A stretch of 64,000 nt of DNA from Treponema socranskii subsp. socranskii VPI DR56BR1116 = ATCC 35536 (lineage in GTDB: Bacteria > Spirochaetota > Spirochaetia > Treponematales > Treponemataceae). How positions within the stretch are numbered: position 1 is the first letter of the stretch; every line of letters begins with the position of its first letter. Of this stretch, positions 9,596 through 17,145 are shown in pieces. A program made the translations under genes and the position numbers. The stretch is from positions 1 through 64,000 of the forward strand of contig NZ_AVQI01000030.1 of assembly GCF_000468115.1 (NCBI RefSeq), read 5' to 3'. Below the pieces are notes generated by a model. That model made no database searches and was not told the origin of the DNA. It saw nothing but the letters and a program-made list of their open reading frames with translations.

Positions 9596-12361
9596 TTACA
9601 AGCTTTGCATATACGACGCAAGTTTTTCGATGCGGCGCCTGTTTTCTTCGAGCTTCGCCTTTTCCGCTTCGACAAGCTCTTTCGCAGCGTGCTCCGCGAA
9701 TTTGCCCGAAAGCTTCGCTTCCGAACGGGCGACGATCGCTTCGGCTTCGGCTTTTTCTTTTTGAAAGCGAGAGGCGAGCTGCGTTTTGTCGATGCTTTCG
9801 TCTATGAGCAAAAAGGCTTCGGCGCCCGGTACGACGGTACCGATCGAAGAGGCGGGCTTTTCATCGACAAAATCGATGTGCGAGATTCCCGCAAGCAGCA
9901 TGATGATATCGGATTTTTCAGCACAGACTTCCGCGGCGCTGCCCTTTTCGATCATAAGCGCAAGGCGTATCTTCGAAGCGGGATCGATGCCGCACTCGGC
10001 GCGGAGCGCGCGAACGCCTTTTATGAGTTCGCGAAGCACGTTAAAACGCCGCGTCACGCTTTCATCGACGCGAGCATCGCTTGCTTCGGGAAAAGGAGAT
10101 GCGATGAGCATACCGCTATAGTCGCTCGTCGAAAGGATTTTATTCGCGCCTGCGAGTTTTCTATTTTTAACAATTTCGGCAAGCGGAAGTTTCGCGTAGA
10201 TCTCTTCGGTCACAAAGGGGAGGAAGGGATGGAGGAGGCGGATATTCTCTTCGAGCACGTTGAGCAAAACCGAAACCGCTCTGTCTTTTTCCGCATCGCT
10301 TCCGTTTTTAAATGAAAGCTTTGTCGCTTCCACGTACCAGTCGCAGTATTCGTTCCAAAAATATTCGTAGAGCGAAGAAGCCGCATCGTTGTAGCGGTAG
10401 CTTTCAAGCGCTTCGCGCTCCGCTCGCACGCACTTGTCGAGCTCCGTGTAAATCCACCTGTCGAGTTCGGTTAAATCTTCGTCGCGCACCGGAACGAGAT
10501 TCCGCCCTTCGAGATTTCCGAGTATATAACGGCTCGCGTTCCACACTTTGTTCGCAAAACGGCTTCCGAGCTTAAACGATTCCCTGTCGATTAAAACGTC
10601 CTGCCCCTGCGCGCACATAAAGCCGAGCGTAAATTTGAACGCGTCGCTTCCGTACATGTCGACGATCTCAAGCGGGTCGATTCCGTTGCCGAGCGACTTG
10701 CTCATCTTTCTGCCCTGCCTGTCGCGCACGAGTCCGTGAATGTAGATGTCGTGAAACGGCGCTTTGCCCGTAAATTCGATGCCCGCCATAATCATGCGGC
10801 TCACCCAAAAGAAAATGATGTCGTAGGCGGTGACGAGCGCGCTCGTCGGGTAAAACTTTGCCGAATCGTCGGTCTCCTCCGGCCAGCCGAGCGTGCTGAA
10901 CGGCCACAGCCATGAAGAAAACCACGTGTCGAGTACGTCGGGATCCTGTTCGAGTTCGGTCGACGAACACTTCGGACAGGCGTGCACGTCTTCGCGCGAA
11001 ACGATCGTCTCCCCGCATTTTTTGCAGTACCACACCGGAATGCGGTGACCCCACCACAGCTGGCGGCTGATGCACCAGTCGCGGATATTTTCGAGCCATA
11101 CTTTATACGTGTTTTCCCATTTGCGCGGGAAAAATTCGATATCGCCGTTTTTCCACGCATGAAGCGCTTTTTGTGCAAGCGGCTGCATTTTGACAAACCA
11201 CTGATCGCTTAAATACGGTTCGACGACGGTATTGCAGCGATAGCAATGTCCGACCGCGTGCGTAATCTTTTCTTCACCCTTGAATAAATTTTGCGCTTTC
11301 AAATCTTCGATGATCAGAGCCCGCGCTTTTGCACAGGAAAGTCCGCGGTAGCGTTCGGGGCAGTTATCGTTCAGCGTACCGTCGGGATTCAATATATTGA
11401 TAACGTCGAGATCGTTCCGCTTTCCGACCAGCCAGTCGTTCGGATCGTGCGCCGGCGTGATCTTTACCATACCGGTGCCGAAGTCTTTATCGACGTACGC
11501 GTCGGCGATGAGCGGAATGACGCGGTCGGTACACGGCAGTTTTAATTTTTTTCCGACGATATCTTTATAGCGCTCGTCGGCGGGATTTACGGCGACGGCC
11601 GTATCGCCGAGCAGCGTTTCAGGCCGCGTCGTCGCTATTTCGATTTTCGTCGAACCGTCGGGCGCGGGACCGTCGGCGTATTCGTAATAGATGTGATACA
11701 TCGCACCGGCCGTATCCGTGTGTTCGACTTCGTCGTCCGCAAGCGCAGTACCGCAGCGGGGACACCAGTTAACAAGATAATGTCCGCGATAGATGAGTCC
11801 GCGTTCATAGAGCGTTACGAACACGTCGCGCACCGCGCACGAAAGTCCTTCGTCCATCGTAAAGCGCTCGCGATCCCAATCGGTGCTGTTGCCGAGCTTC
11901 CGCTGCTGTTTGACGATCGTCGCATGGTGGTCGTCTTTTACCGCCCACGTGCGCTCGAGAAATTTTTCGCGGCCTATGTCGCCCCGCGATTTGCCTTCTT
12001 TTTTCAGCGCGCGCTCGACGACGTTTTGCGTCGCGATACCCGCGTGATCGGTACCCGTCACCCACAGCGTGTTGTCGCCTTTCATACGGTGATAGCGCAC
12101 GACGATGTCCTGCAGCGTATTGTTCAGCCCGTGCCCGACGTGCAAAACACCCGTCACGTTCGGAGGCGGGATGACGACTGAAAACGTCGCAGCTTTAATC
12201 TCTTCGGGAGATTTGCCCGCCATACGTTTTTCGTATTCGGCATGAACGGGAGAGGCGGGATCGGACGCGGGCTTAAACCAATTGCCCTCTTCCCACGCTT
12301 TGTATATGCGGTCTTCAAAATCTTTCGGGTTATACGCTTTTTCAAGCTCTATCGCTTTCAT
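9596..12361 (-). CDS. valS: Valyl-tRNA synthetase
   Basis: This cytoplasmic class I synthetase charges tRNA-Val. The 921 aa sequence has HVGH (residues 74-77, the HIGH motif, within NVTGVLHVGHGLN), the editing domain, a zinc-like CxxC pair in the insert (YCKKCGET and HACPKCSS), and GRKMSKSLGNG (the KMSKS loop). The C-terminal arm is the usual coiled coil (SRFQKEKAEAEAIVARSEAKL). It is first in a unit with the HD hydrolase gene. The promoter sits so close that the message should be leaderless. Confidence 0.98.
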   Translation of the reverse strand: MKAIELEKAYNPKDFEDRIYKAWEEGNWFKPASDPASPVHAEYEKRMAGKSPEEIKAATFSVVIPPPNVTGVLHVGHGLNNTLQDIVVRYHRMKGDNTLWVTGTDHAGIATQNVVERALKKEGKSRGDIGREKFLERTWAVKDDHHATIVKQQRKLGNSTDWDRERFTMDEGLSCAVRDVFVTLYERGLIYRGHYLVNWCPRCGTALADDEVEHTDTAGAMYHIYYEYADGPAPDGSTKIEIATTRPETLLGDTAVAVNPADERYKDIVGKKLKLPCTDRVIPLIADAYVDKDFGTGMVKITPAHDPNDWLVGKRNDLDVINILNPDGTLNDNCPERYRGLSCAKARALIIEDLKAQNLFKGEEKITHAVGHCYRCNTVVEPYLSDQWFVKMQPLAQKALHAWKNGDIEFFPRKWENTYKVWLENIRDWCISRQLWWGHRIPVWYCKKCGETIVSREDVHACPKCSSTELEQDPDVLDTWFSSWLWPFSTLGWPEETDDSAKFYPTSALVTAYDIIFFWVSRMIMAGIEFTGKAPFHDIYIHGLVRDRQGRKMSKSLGNGIDPLEIVDMYGSDAFKFTLGFMCAQGQDVLIDRESFKLGSRFANKVWNASRYILGNLEGRNLVPVRDEDLTELDRWIYTELDKCVRAEREALESYRYNDAASSLYEYFWNEYCDWYVEATKLSFKNGSDAEKDRAVSVLLNVLEENIRLLHPFLPFVTEEIYAKLPLAEIVKNRKLAGANKILSTSDYSGMLIASPFPEASDARVDESVTRRFNVLRELIKGVRALRAECGIDPASKIRLALMIEKGSAAEVCAEKSDIIMLLAGISHIDFVDEKPASSIGTVVPGAEAFLLIDESIDKTQLASRFQKEKAEAEAIVARSEAKLSGKFAEHAAKELVEAEKAKLEENRRRIEKLASYMQSL

Positions 12362-12368
12362 AAAAAAG

Positions 12369-12398
12369 CATTATGGCACATAATGTAAAAATAATCAA
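12369..12398 (-). promoter_or_regulatory. valS promoter overlapping a palindrome
   Basis: On the minus strand: TTGATT (12398-12393), 17 bases, CATAAT (12375-12370), then 8 bases to the ATG. A perfect palindrome CATTATG-GCA-CATAATG spans 12369-12385 and covers the -10, as an operator would. The remaining bases up to the brnA stop at 12544 show nothing clear. Confidence 0.6.
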
Positions 12399-12543
12399 AC
12401 AAAATAAAACTCCAATCACCGAATCATTGTACATAATATAATACTGAATAAGTCGATAACGCTTACAACACCGTCGATCGACTTCGGCATTGCGGATAAT
12501 AATCGCTAAAGGTGAGTTTTTAGAAATATCCTCATGTAGTTTT

Positions 12544-12858
12544 CTACATCTGAGAAATAGGGCAATTATTGAGCCTTGCCCAGCGTATTACATTATTCAG
12601 TCTCGCCTGATAGCCTTTTCCCGCTTGTTTTAGCCATGCAAGATTATCATTGTCAATCTTTGTGTGAATGTCCGTCTTAGGCATTTTCAAAGATTGAATA
12701 TAATAAAAGCCGCCGTTTGCAGTCGGTTTGCTCGGCGGTATATCCGAAAAGTCTATTTCGCTGTCAGGTGTTTTATCCATCTCTTCAAGGATTGCCCGTT
12801 CTTTATCCGTCAGCGGTGGAAAATCAATAACCTTGTATTCTCTTTGCATTTTCTTCAT
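12544..12858 (-). CDS. brnA: BrnA-family antitoxin
   Basis: The 104 aa protein ends with the BrnA signature region: KIDNDNLAWLKQAGKGYQARLNNVIRWAR, a ribbon-helix-helix DNA-binding segment. The N-terminal half, rich in acidic residues and prolines, would bind the toxin. It overlaps the end of brnT by 35 bases. In the known type II system BrnA neutralises BrnT and represses its own promoter. A hairpin (ctacat/atgtag) overlaps its stop codon and may end the transcript. Confidence 0.88.
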   Translation of the reverse strand: MKKMQREYKVIDFPPLTDKERAILEEMDKTPDSEIDFSDIPPSKPTANGGFYYIQSLKMPKTDIHTKIDNDNLAWLKQAGKGYQARLNNVIRWARLNNCPISQM

Positions 12859-13168
12859 AAAGCCGAACCTCCGTTTTGTCTGCTTTTCGTGCAGATATAA
12901 GCCTTATCAGCCCGTCCCTGTCAGTTGCTATAACTGTTACGATATAACGCCCGTCCAGTTTGCCTATGTATTTTTCTCTGCATTCGTCATCCGAATGCTT
13001 ATAATCATAATCTTGGAACAGCAACGGATCATTGAATATACGGCTTGCAAATTCAAAACTAAGCCCCTTATGCTTTATTTTATTGTATTCGTTTTTTGCC
13101 GTATCCCATACAAAAGTATCAAGATAGACAAAATCCGTATTCCGTTCCACATCTTTATAGTACATCAT
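12824..13168 (-). CDS. brnT: BrnT-family ribonuclease toxin
   Basis: The 114 aa protein matches the BrnT pattern: FVWDTAKNEYNKIKHKGLSFEFASRIFNDP at the front and RLISARKADKTEVRLY near the end, a RelE-like RNase fold that cuts mRNA and stops translation. Toxin precedes antitoxin, as is usual for brnTA. The gene pair looks more AT-rich than its neighbours, which would fit acquisition by transfer. Tandem ATG codons mark the start; I kept the first. Confidence 0.88.
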   Translation of the reverse strand: MMYYKDVERNTDFVYLDTFVWDTAKNEYNKIKHKGLSFEFASRIFNDPLLFQDYDYKHSDDECREKYIGKLDGRYIVTVIATDRDGLIRLISARKADKTEVRLYEENAKRIQGY

Positions 13169-13176
13169 ATATGTAC
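13160..13176 (-). promoter_or_regulatory. Probable BrnA operator over the brnT start
   Basis: GTACAT-CATAT-ATGTAC is a perfect inverted repeat lying on the two start ATGs of brnT. Autorepression by BrnA is established for the family; this site is the obvious candidate here. Confidence 0.45.
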
Positions 13177-13195
13177 ATAAATCAATAGATCGAAA

Positions 13196-13241
13196 GTCGA
13201 GTTTCGAAAGTATTTCTAAATAAAGATATGCTTTCGGCGAG
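13196..13241 (+). repeat. Interspersed repeat, copy 1
   Basis: A roughly 45-base element running from gtcgagtttcgaaag to atgctttcggcga. It resembles 24149-24201 closely and 63422-63459 (opposite strand) more loosely. It lies upstream of brnT. Confidence 0.5.
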
Positions 13242-13287
13242 AACCCGTCCGACGCGCCGCTCGATGCGCATACAAACGGCCGATATC

Positions 13288-13935
13288 CTACTTCCGCTCC
13301 ATACGGGAAAGGAGCGCGTCGAGTTTTTCGCCGTATTTTTTATCGGACGCCCACGTCCCTGCAAGTTCGAAAATCGTCGGCGCTTTGCCGCGCGGAGAGA
13401 CGAATTTGGCGCGTTTATCGACGACGGGATTGACGAGTTCGTCGGTATCTCCGTACGCATTCAAATGCTGGATGTGCGCACGCACGCCGAGCAGCACCGT
13501 CGGAAAACGATCGGGAACCGTCCCGCTTCCGGTCGCACCGAGTCCGCAGTAATTGTGCATGTCTTCGGTAACCGCCCCGCCGAATTTCAAAAATCCCGTT
13601 TCGAGACACATCTGCGCGAAGGCGACGTCGGAATTGATCCCTTCGTCGTGCGCTTCCGAAATATAACACTGCGCAATATAGAGGGCATCAGCTTTGCGTA
13701 TCGCGGGGTTATGAGAGCGTAAAAACGATGCGAGTTCGGCTGCTGAAAAAACACCCTCGCCCGTAAGGCTCCGCGATGCTGCAGGTTTTTCAAACGAAAG
13801 CGTTGCACACGAAACGAACATCACCACGCAGGCACACGGCAGTGCGATGCGGCGAAATAAAGCCGATTTCGACGGACGCCCTCCGTTTTTTTCGGCCTTT
13901 TTTATTTCCGCCGATATTTTTACAAATGTCGTCAT
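13288..13935 (-). CDS. Glucosaminidase-domain lipoprotein (FlgJ/LytG-like)
   Basis: The 215 aa product begins MTTFVKISAEIKKAEK, then basic residues and a hydrophobic segment ending in the lipobox-like MFVSC (about residues 40-44). From residue 60 it follows the Mannosyl-glycoprotein endo-beta-N-acetylglucosaminidase family: ADALYIAQCYISEAHDEGINSDVAFAQMCLETGFL with the catalytic Glu in LETGF, then HNYCGLGA and FPTVLLGVRAHIQHL. It should cleave glycan strands of peptidoglycan in the periplasm. The open frame extends further upstream to 14208, into the radC promoter region on the other strand. I chose the Met at 13935 because the upstream residues look unrelated and the signal sequence follows it. 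Confidence 0.82.
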   Translation of the reverse strand: MTTFVKISAEIKKAEKNGGRPSKSALFRRIALPCACVVMFVSCATLSFEKPAASRSLTGEGVFSAAELASFLRSHNPAIRKADALYIAQCYISEAHDEGINSDVAFAQMCLETGFLKFGGAVTEDMHNYCGLGATGSGTVPDRFPTVLLGVRAHIQHLNAYGDTDELVNPVVDKRAKFVSPRGKAPTIFELAGTWASDKKYGEKLDALLSRMERK

Positions 13936-14144
13936 ATCAATATTTTCGGCATCGCGTCCCTTCTTCGTGAGCGCCCCGATACAAACGGCAGAGGACGGTC
14001 CGATGTGCGAATACCGCGCAAACGAGGGCGGTAAAACTCCGATGTGCACATACCACGCACGTGTATACGAACAAGCGCACAATTTTATCGTAAAAACTTC
14101 GAGCAAAAACTCCGAAATCGCAACATTTTTTCGATTATTATGTG

Positions 14145-14813
14145 ATGAACTATCACCGAAACGCAAAACCGGACATACGCGAACAGGTTTTAAAACACGG
14201 ATTCTCATATCCGAGCGATGAGGAGCTTGTCATGCTCATACTCGGAAGCGGCACAAAAAAATCGCCCGTACGCCGCCTCGCGCGCAGCGTCGTCGAAGCG
14301 CTGTACGAATCGGACGACAAAAACATCGTACCGAATCTTTTGGCGATCAAAGGCATGGGAACGGGAAAAAGCCTCGCCGTAGCGGCCGCGCTCGAACTCG
14401 GACGCAGACGGAACGCGCACCTGCATTCGGTCATCACGCAGCCGAAAGATGTCGTACCCTTTGTAAAAAATTATTCGGTATTGCCGAAAGAGCATTTTCT
14501 GTGCATAACGCTCAACGGCGGCCACGAAATCATACGGATACGCGTCGTAAGCGTCGGCACGATTAACCGAACGATTATCCACCCGCGCGAAATCTTTTCG
14601 GAAGCGCTTGTCGAAAACGCTGCGGCGATGATCGTATGCCACAATCACCCGTCGGGCAGCTGCGCCCCGAGCAGAGAAGATATCGAAACGACGAAGACGC
14701 TCATAGAAGCGTCGAAAATTATCGGCATCACGCTGCTCGATCACATCATCCTCGACCGTGATTCGTATTTCAGTTTTCTCGAACACGATTTGCTCTTTAC
14801 GCCCGTAGAATAA
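14145..14813 (+). CDS. radC: RadC/JAB-domain protein
   Basis: The 222 aa protein has an N-terminal helix-hairpin-helix region (LLAIKGMGTGKSLAVAAALELGRR) and a C-terminal JAB/MPN domain with the metal motif HNHPSGSCAPSREDIETT, in which the two His and the Asp bind zinc. RadC proteins were named for DNA repair, but their activity is not settled. The start is uncertain: GTG at 14142 or ATG at 14145, with TATTAT ending at 14141. It is divergent from the glucosaminidase gene. Confidence 0.9.
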   Translation: MNYHRNAKPDIREQVLKHGFSYPSDEELVMLILGSGTKKSPVRRLARSVVEALYESDDKNIVPNLLAIKGMGTGKSLAVAAALELGRRRNAHLHSVITQPKDVVPFVKNYSVLPKEHFLCITLNGGHEIIRIRVVSVGTINRTIIHPREIFSEALVENAAAMIVCHNHPSGSCAPSREDIETTKTLIEASKIIGITLLDHIILDRDSYFSFLEHDLLFTPVE

Positions 14814-14879
14814 CGACCGAGCGCATTCAGCGGCTGCGATAAAGCGTGCGATTAATCCGAATACGGCACGGCTTCTACC

Positions 14880-14898
14880 GGTGCCGGAATTCGGCACC
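14880..14898 (+). terminator. Hairpin after radC
   Basis: GGTGCCG-gaatt-CGGCACC, perfect 7-base arms, with only a weak T run after it. Confidence 0.5.
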
Positions 14899-14903
14899 TT
14901 CGG

Positions 14904-14933
14904 TTTGACGCAGCGCTTTTAAATCGGTATCAT
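14904..14933 (+). promoter_or_regulatory. Promoter of the first HtrA gene, leaderless geometry
   Basis: TTGACG (14904-14909), 18 bases, TATCAT (14928-14933), then only 7 bases to the ATG at 14941. Confidence 0.6.
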
Positions 14934-14940
14934 TATCGAT

Positions 14941-16188
14941 ATGAAGCTCTATTCGAAAACGCAATTCATACGCGCGATCACCGCGGCAGTCGTAATCACC
15001 GCAGCGACAGCGATTTTTATCGATAGAAATATCGGCTCATTTGCGTCGTTCGCGGGCATCGGGGAAGCTGCATCGCAGCCTGCCGAAGCGCAGCGCGATT
15101 TTGAAAATCAAACGGCCGCCGAAAGCTATCCGGTTTTCGAACAAAGCGCCGCCCTCCCGCTGCGTCCCGTTGCGGATGCATCCGGTTTTACGGAAGACGA
15201 ACAGCAAAATATCAACGTCTACGATCGATGCGCCGAATCGGTCGTAAACATCAGCACGAAGATCGCCGGCGTAAACTGGTTTCTCGAACCGATAGTCGAA
15301 GACGGAGGAACGGGAAGCGGCTCTATCATCGACAAGCGCGGATATATCGTCACGAACGTGCACGTTATCCAAAATGCGTCGGAAATCTACGTGTCGCTTT
15401 CAGACGGCACGCAGTACGAAGCGGAGATCGTCGGACAGGACAGCGAAAGCGATTTGGCAGTTATTAAATTCACGCCGCCTGCGGGTACGGTTTTAAAAAC
15501 GATTTCATTCGGAGATTCGAGCAAAGTCAAAATCGGACAAAAAGTCATCGCGATCGGAAACCCGTTCGGACTCGACCGCACGATGACGACGGGAATCGTT
15601 TCGGGACTCGCCCGACCCGTGCGGAACAATAACAACAGGATCATCCGCAACATGATTCAAACCGATGCCGCAATCAATCCGGGAAATTCGGGCGGTCCGC
15701 TTTTGGATACTGCCGGCCGCATGGTTGGTATCAACACGATGATCGTATCGCCTTCGGGAAGCTCCGCCGGCGTCGGATTTGCGATCCCCGCGGAAACCGC
15801 CGTGCGCGTCGTTTCCGATTTGATACGCTACGGGCGCGTAAACCGCGGCATCGTGCAGATGTCGATCGTACAGCTGAACCGGACGATCGTGCAGTACGCG
15901 GGTCTCGACGTGTCGGCGGGCGTGCTCGTTTCGGAAGTGACGAAAAACGGAAACGCGGACAAAGCCGGTATACGAGGCGGCACGCAGCGGGCAAACTACG
16001 GCCGCTCGATAATCTTCCTCGGCGGCGACATCGTAACGAAGATCGACGACATCGCGATAGCCTCCCTCGCCGATTATTTTTCCGCGCTCGAAGACAAGCG
16101 TCCCGGAGATACGGTTTCGATGACGATCCGCCGAAAGGGTAAAGACTTGACGATAAACGTAACGCTCGCTCCGCCGCAGCAAAATTAA
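14941..16188 (+). CDS. HtrA/DegP-type serine protease with one PDZ domain
   Basis: The 415 aa protein has an N-terminal membrane anchor or signal (FIRAITAAVVITAATAIFI, residues 9-27) and a trypsin-like domain. The triad is visible: His in VTNVHVIQ, Asp in ESDLAVIKF, Ser in NPGNSGGPLLD. A single PDZ domain follows (about residues 310-405). It contains a long loop ending IIFLGGDIVTKIDDIAI, the form common in bacterial HtrA. It would degrade or refold damaged envelope proteins. A second, two-PDZ HtrA lies at 61879-63357. A strong hairpin follows the stop. Confidence 0.95.
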   Translation: MKLYSKTQFIRAITAAVVITAATAIFIDRNIGSFASFAGIGEAASQPAEAQRDFENQTAAESYPVFEQSAALPLRPVADASGFTEDEQQNINVYDRCAESVVNISTKIAGVNWFLEPIVEDGGTGSGSIIDKRGYIVTNVHVIQNASEIYVSLSDGTQYEAEIVGQDSESDLAVIKFTPPAGTVLKTISFGDSSKVKIGQKVIAIGNPFGLDRTMTTGIVSGLARPVRNNNNRIIRNMIQTDAAINPGNSGGPLLDTAGRMVGINTMIVSPSGSSAGVGFAIPAETAVRVVSDLIRYGRVNRGIVQMSIVQLNRTIVQYAGLDVSAGVLVSEVTKNGNADKAGIRGGTQRANYGRSIIFLGGDIVTKIDDIAIASLADYFSALEDKRPGDTVSMTIRRKGKDLTINVTLAPPQQN

Positions 16189-16195
16189 TCAACAC

Positions 16196-16215
16196 CCCCG
16201 ACGCAAGCGTCGGGG
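16196..16215 (+). terminator. Terminator hairpin after htrA
   Basis: CCCCGACG-caag-CGTCGGGG, perfect 8-base stem, followed by tatta. Confidence 0.7.
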
Positions 16216-16278
16216 TATTAAACCCTCCGCACGAATAATTTGAACGGCGGGTTTTGAAAGCATATCGGCTGATTGATT

Positions 16279-16704
16279 TTACCGCGCCCAGTCTTCGATT
16301 TTCAGCATACTGATTTTACAGAGTGCCGCGAAATCCCGCTCATTGTGTGTTACGAGGATCATATTGTTTGCTACGGCTATCGCCGCAATCTGCGTATCCG
16401 CATAAGAGCTCGGCGTACCCGCCGCATCGCAGCGCGCCAAAAGTTCTCCGCAAATGCCGGCGGCAAACGCATCGTAGGGGATGATATCCATATTTGATCT
16501 GAGGTTTTCAATCGCATCTGCAACGATGCACCGCCCCTTGCCTTCGGGCATCTTTTCCAATCCGTATATTAATTCCTGCCAAACGACGGCGGGGATCGCA
16601 CAGCGTGTTTCGTTTGCGTAGTACCGTTCCAATACATGTTCATTAGGAATTTTCTTTGCAAATTCGGAAATAACATTCGTATCCAATAAGTATATCGCTT
16701 TCAT
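16279..16704 (-). CDS. vapC: VapC-type PIN-domain ribonuclease toxin
   Basis: The 141 aa protein is a PIN domain: LLDTNVISEF near the N-terminus with the first catalytic Asp, E in WQELIYGLE, D in SSYADTQIAAIA, and the closing ILVTHNERDF, which supplies the last acidic residue. VapC toxins cut tRNA or rRNA in a Mg-dependent way. The ATG at 16704 overlaps the antitoxin stop as ATGA, which also decides the start against an earlier in-frame codon. Confidence 0.93.
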   Translation of the reverse strand: MKAIYLLDTNVISEFAKKIPNEHVLERYYANETRCAIPAVVWQELIYGLEKMPEGKGRCIVADAIENLRSNMDIIPYDAFAAGICGELLARCDAAGTPSSYADTQIAAIAVANNMILVTHNERDFAALCKISMLKIEDWAR

Positions 16705-16979
16705 TTTTCCGACCAAAGTTTTTGAGCTTTCTTAGGATCGGGCATCTCTCGCGATCTGACATAGGGCAAGCCCTCATCGAGCAAGCTGTCGGCATGAGCT
16801 TTTCTCCATTCGGAAAGCCAATTTTTCCGCCGAATATGTCGTTCACGGTATGCTTCATAGCTGATGATGACGGCCACCGGCTTATCGCGACGGGTAAGCT
16901 CGACGCTTTCCCCCGCTTCCGCCATCTTTATGAGAGCTGAAAAATTGTTTCTCGCATCGTAGATCGACGATCTGCACAT
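16701..16979 (-). CDS. Phd/YefM-family antitoxin
   Basis: The 92 aa protein starts MCRSSIYDARNNFSALIKMAEAGESVELTRRDKPVAVI, the Phd/YefM DNA-binding fold. Its C-terminal tail (from about residue 50) would wrap the PIN toxin. It is the first gene of the pair and overlaps vapC by four bases. I chose the ATG at 16979 over the GTG at 16985 because the -10 box ends at 16986, making a leaderless start at 16979 fit. Confidence 0.9.
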   Translation of the reverse strand: MCRSSIYDARNNFSALIKMAEAGESVELTRRDKPVAVIISYEAYRERHIRRKNWLSEWRKAHADSLLDEGLPYVRSREMPDPKKAQKLWSEK

Positions 16980-16985
16980 ACGCAC

Positions 16986-17014
16986 AGTATACGGTGATCC
17001 TGGCTATCTGTCAA
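16986..17014 (-). promoter_or_regulatory. Consensus promoter of the Phd/VapC pair, leaderless geometry
   Basis: On the minus strand: TTGACA (17014-17009), 17 bases, TATACT (16991-16986), 6 bases, ATG. A start about 7 bases after the -10 lands exactly on the A of the start codon. Confidence 0.75.
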
Positions 17015-17110
17015 TAAAATTAGCTATATCGATTTACCATACTGCACCGGCACTTTATCAACTTTTTAAATAGAGTTCGGAAAATCGATTTCCCCGGAAG
17101 GCAGACCCTT

Positions 17111-17139
17111 TTGCCTTTTACCGCACGGTACGGTATATT
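17111..17139 (+). promoter_or_regulatory. uvrB promoter, leaderless geometry
   Basis: TTGCCT (17111-17116), 17 bases, TATATT (17134-17139), 6 bases, ATG at 17146. I see no LexA-type site. Confidence 0.65.
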
Positions 17140-17145
17140 TACGGT

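Noticed and set aside
9350-10315. Plus-strand open frame opposite the HD hydrolase gene and valS
   Set aside because: Same cause as above; it spans two real genes, and its translation is low-complexity Arg/Phe-rich.
12544-13168. brnTA as part of a larger defence island
   Set aside because: Neighbours on both sides are housekeeping or envelope genes and no restriction, phage or integrase gene is nearby.
13936-14208. N-terminal extension of the glucosaminidase frame
   Set aside because: The extra 91 codons lack family resemblance, run into the radC start region, and would place the signal peptide inside the protein.
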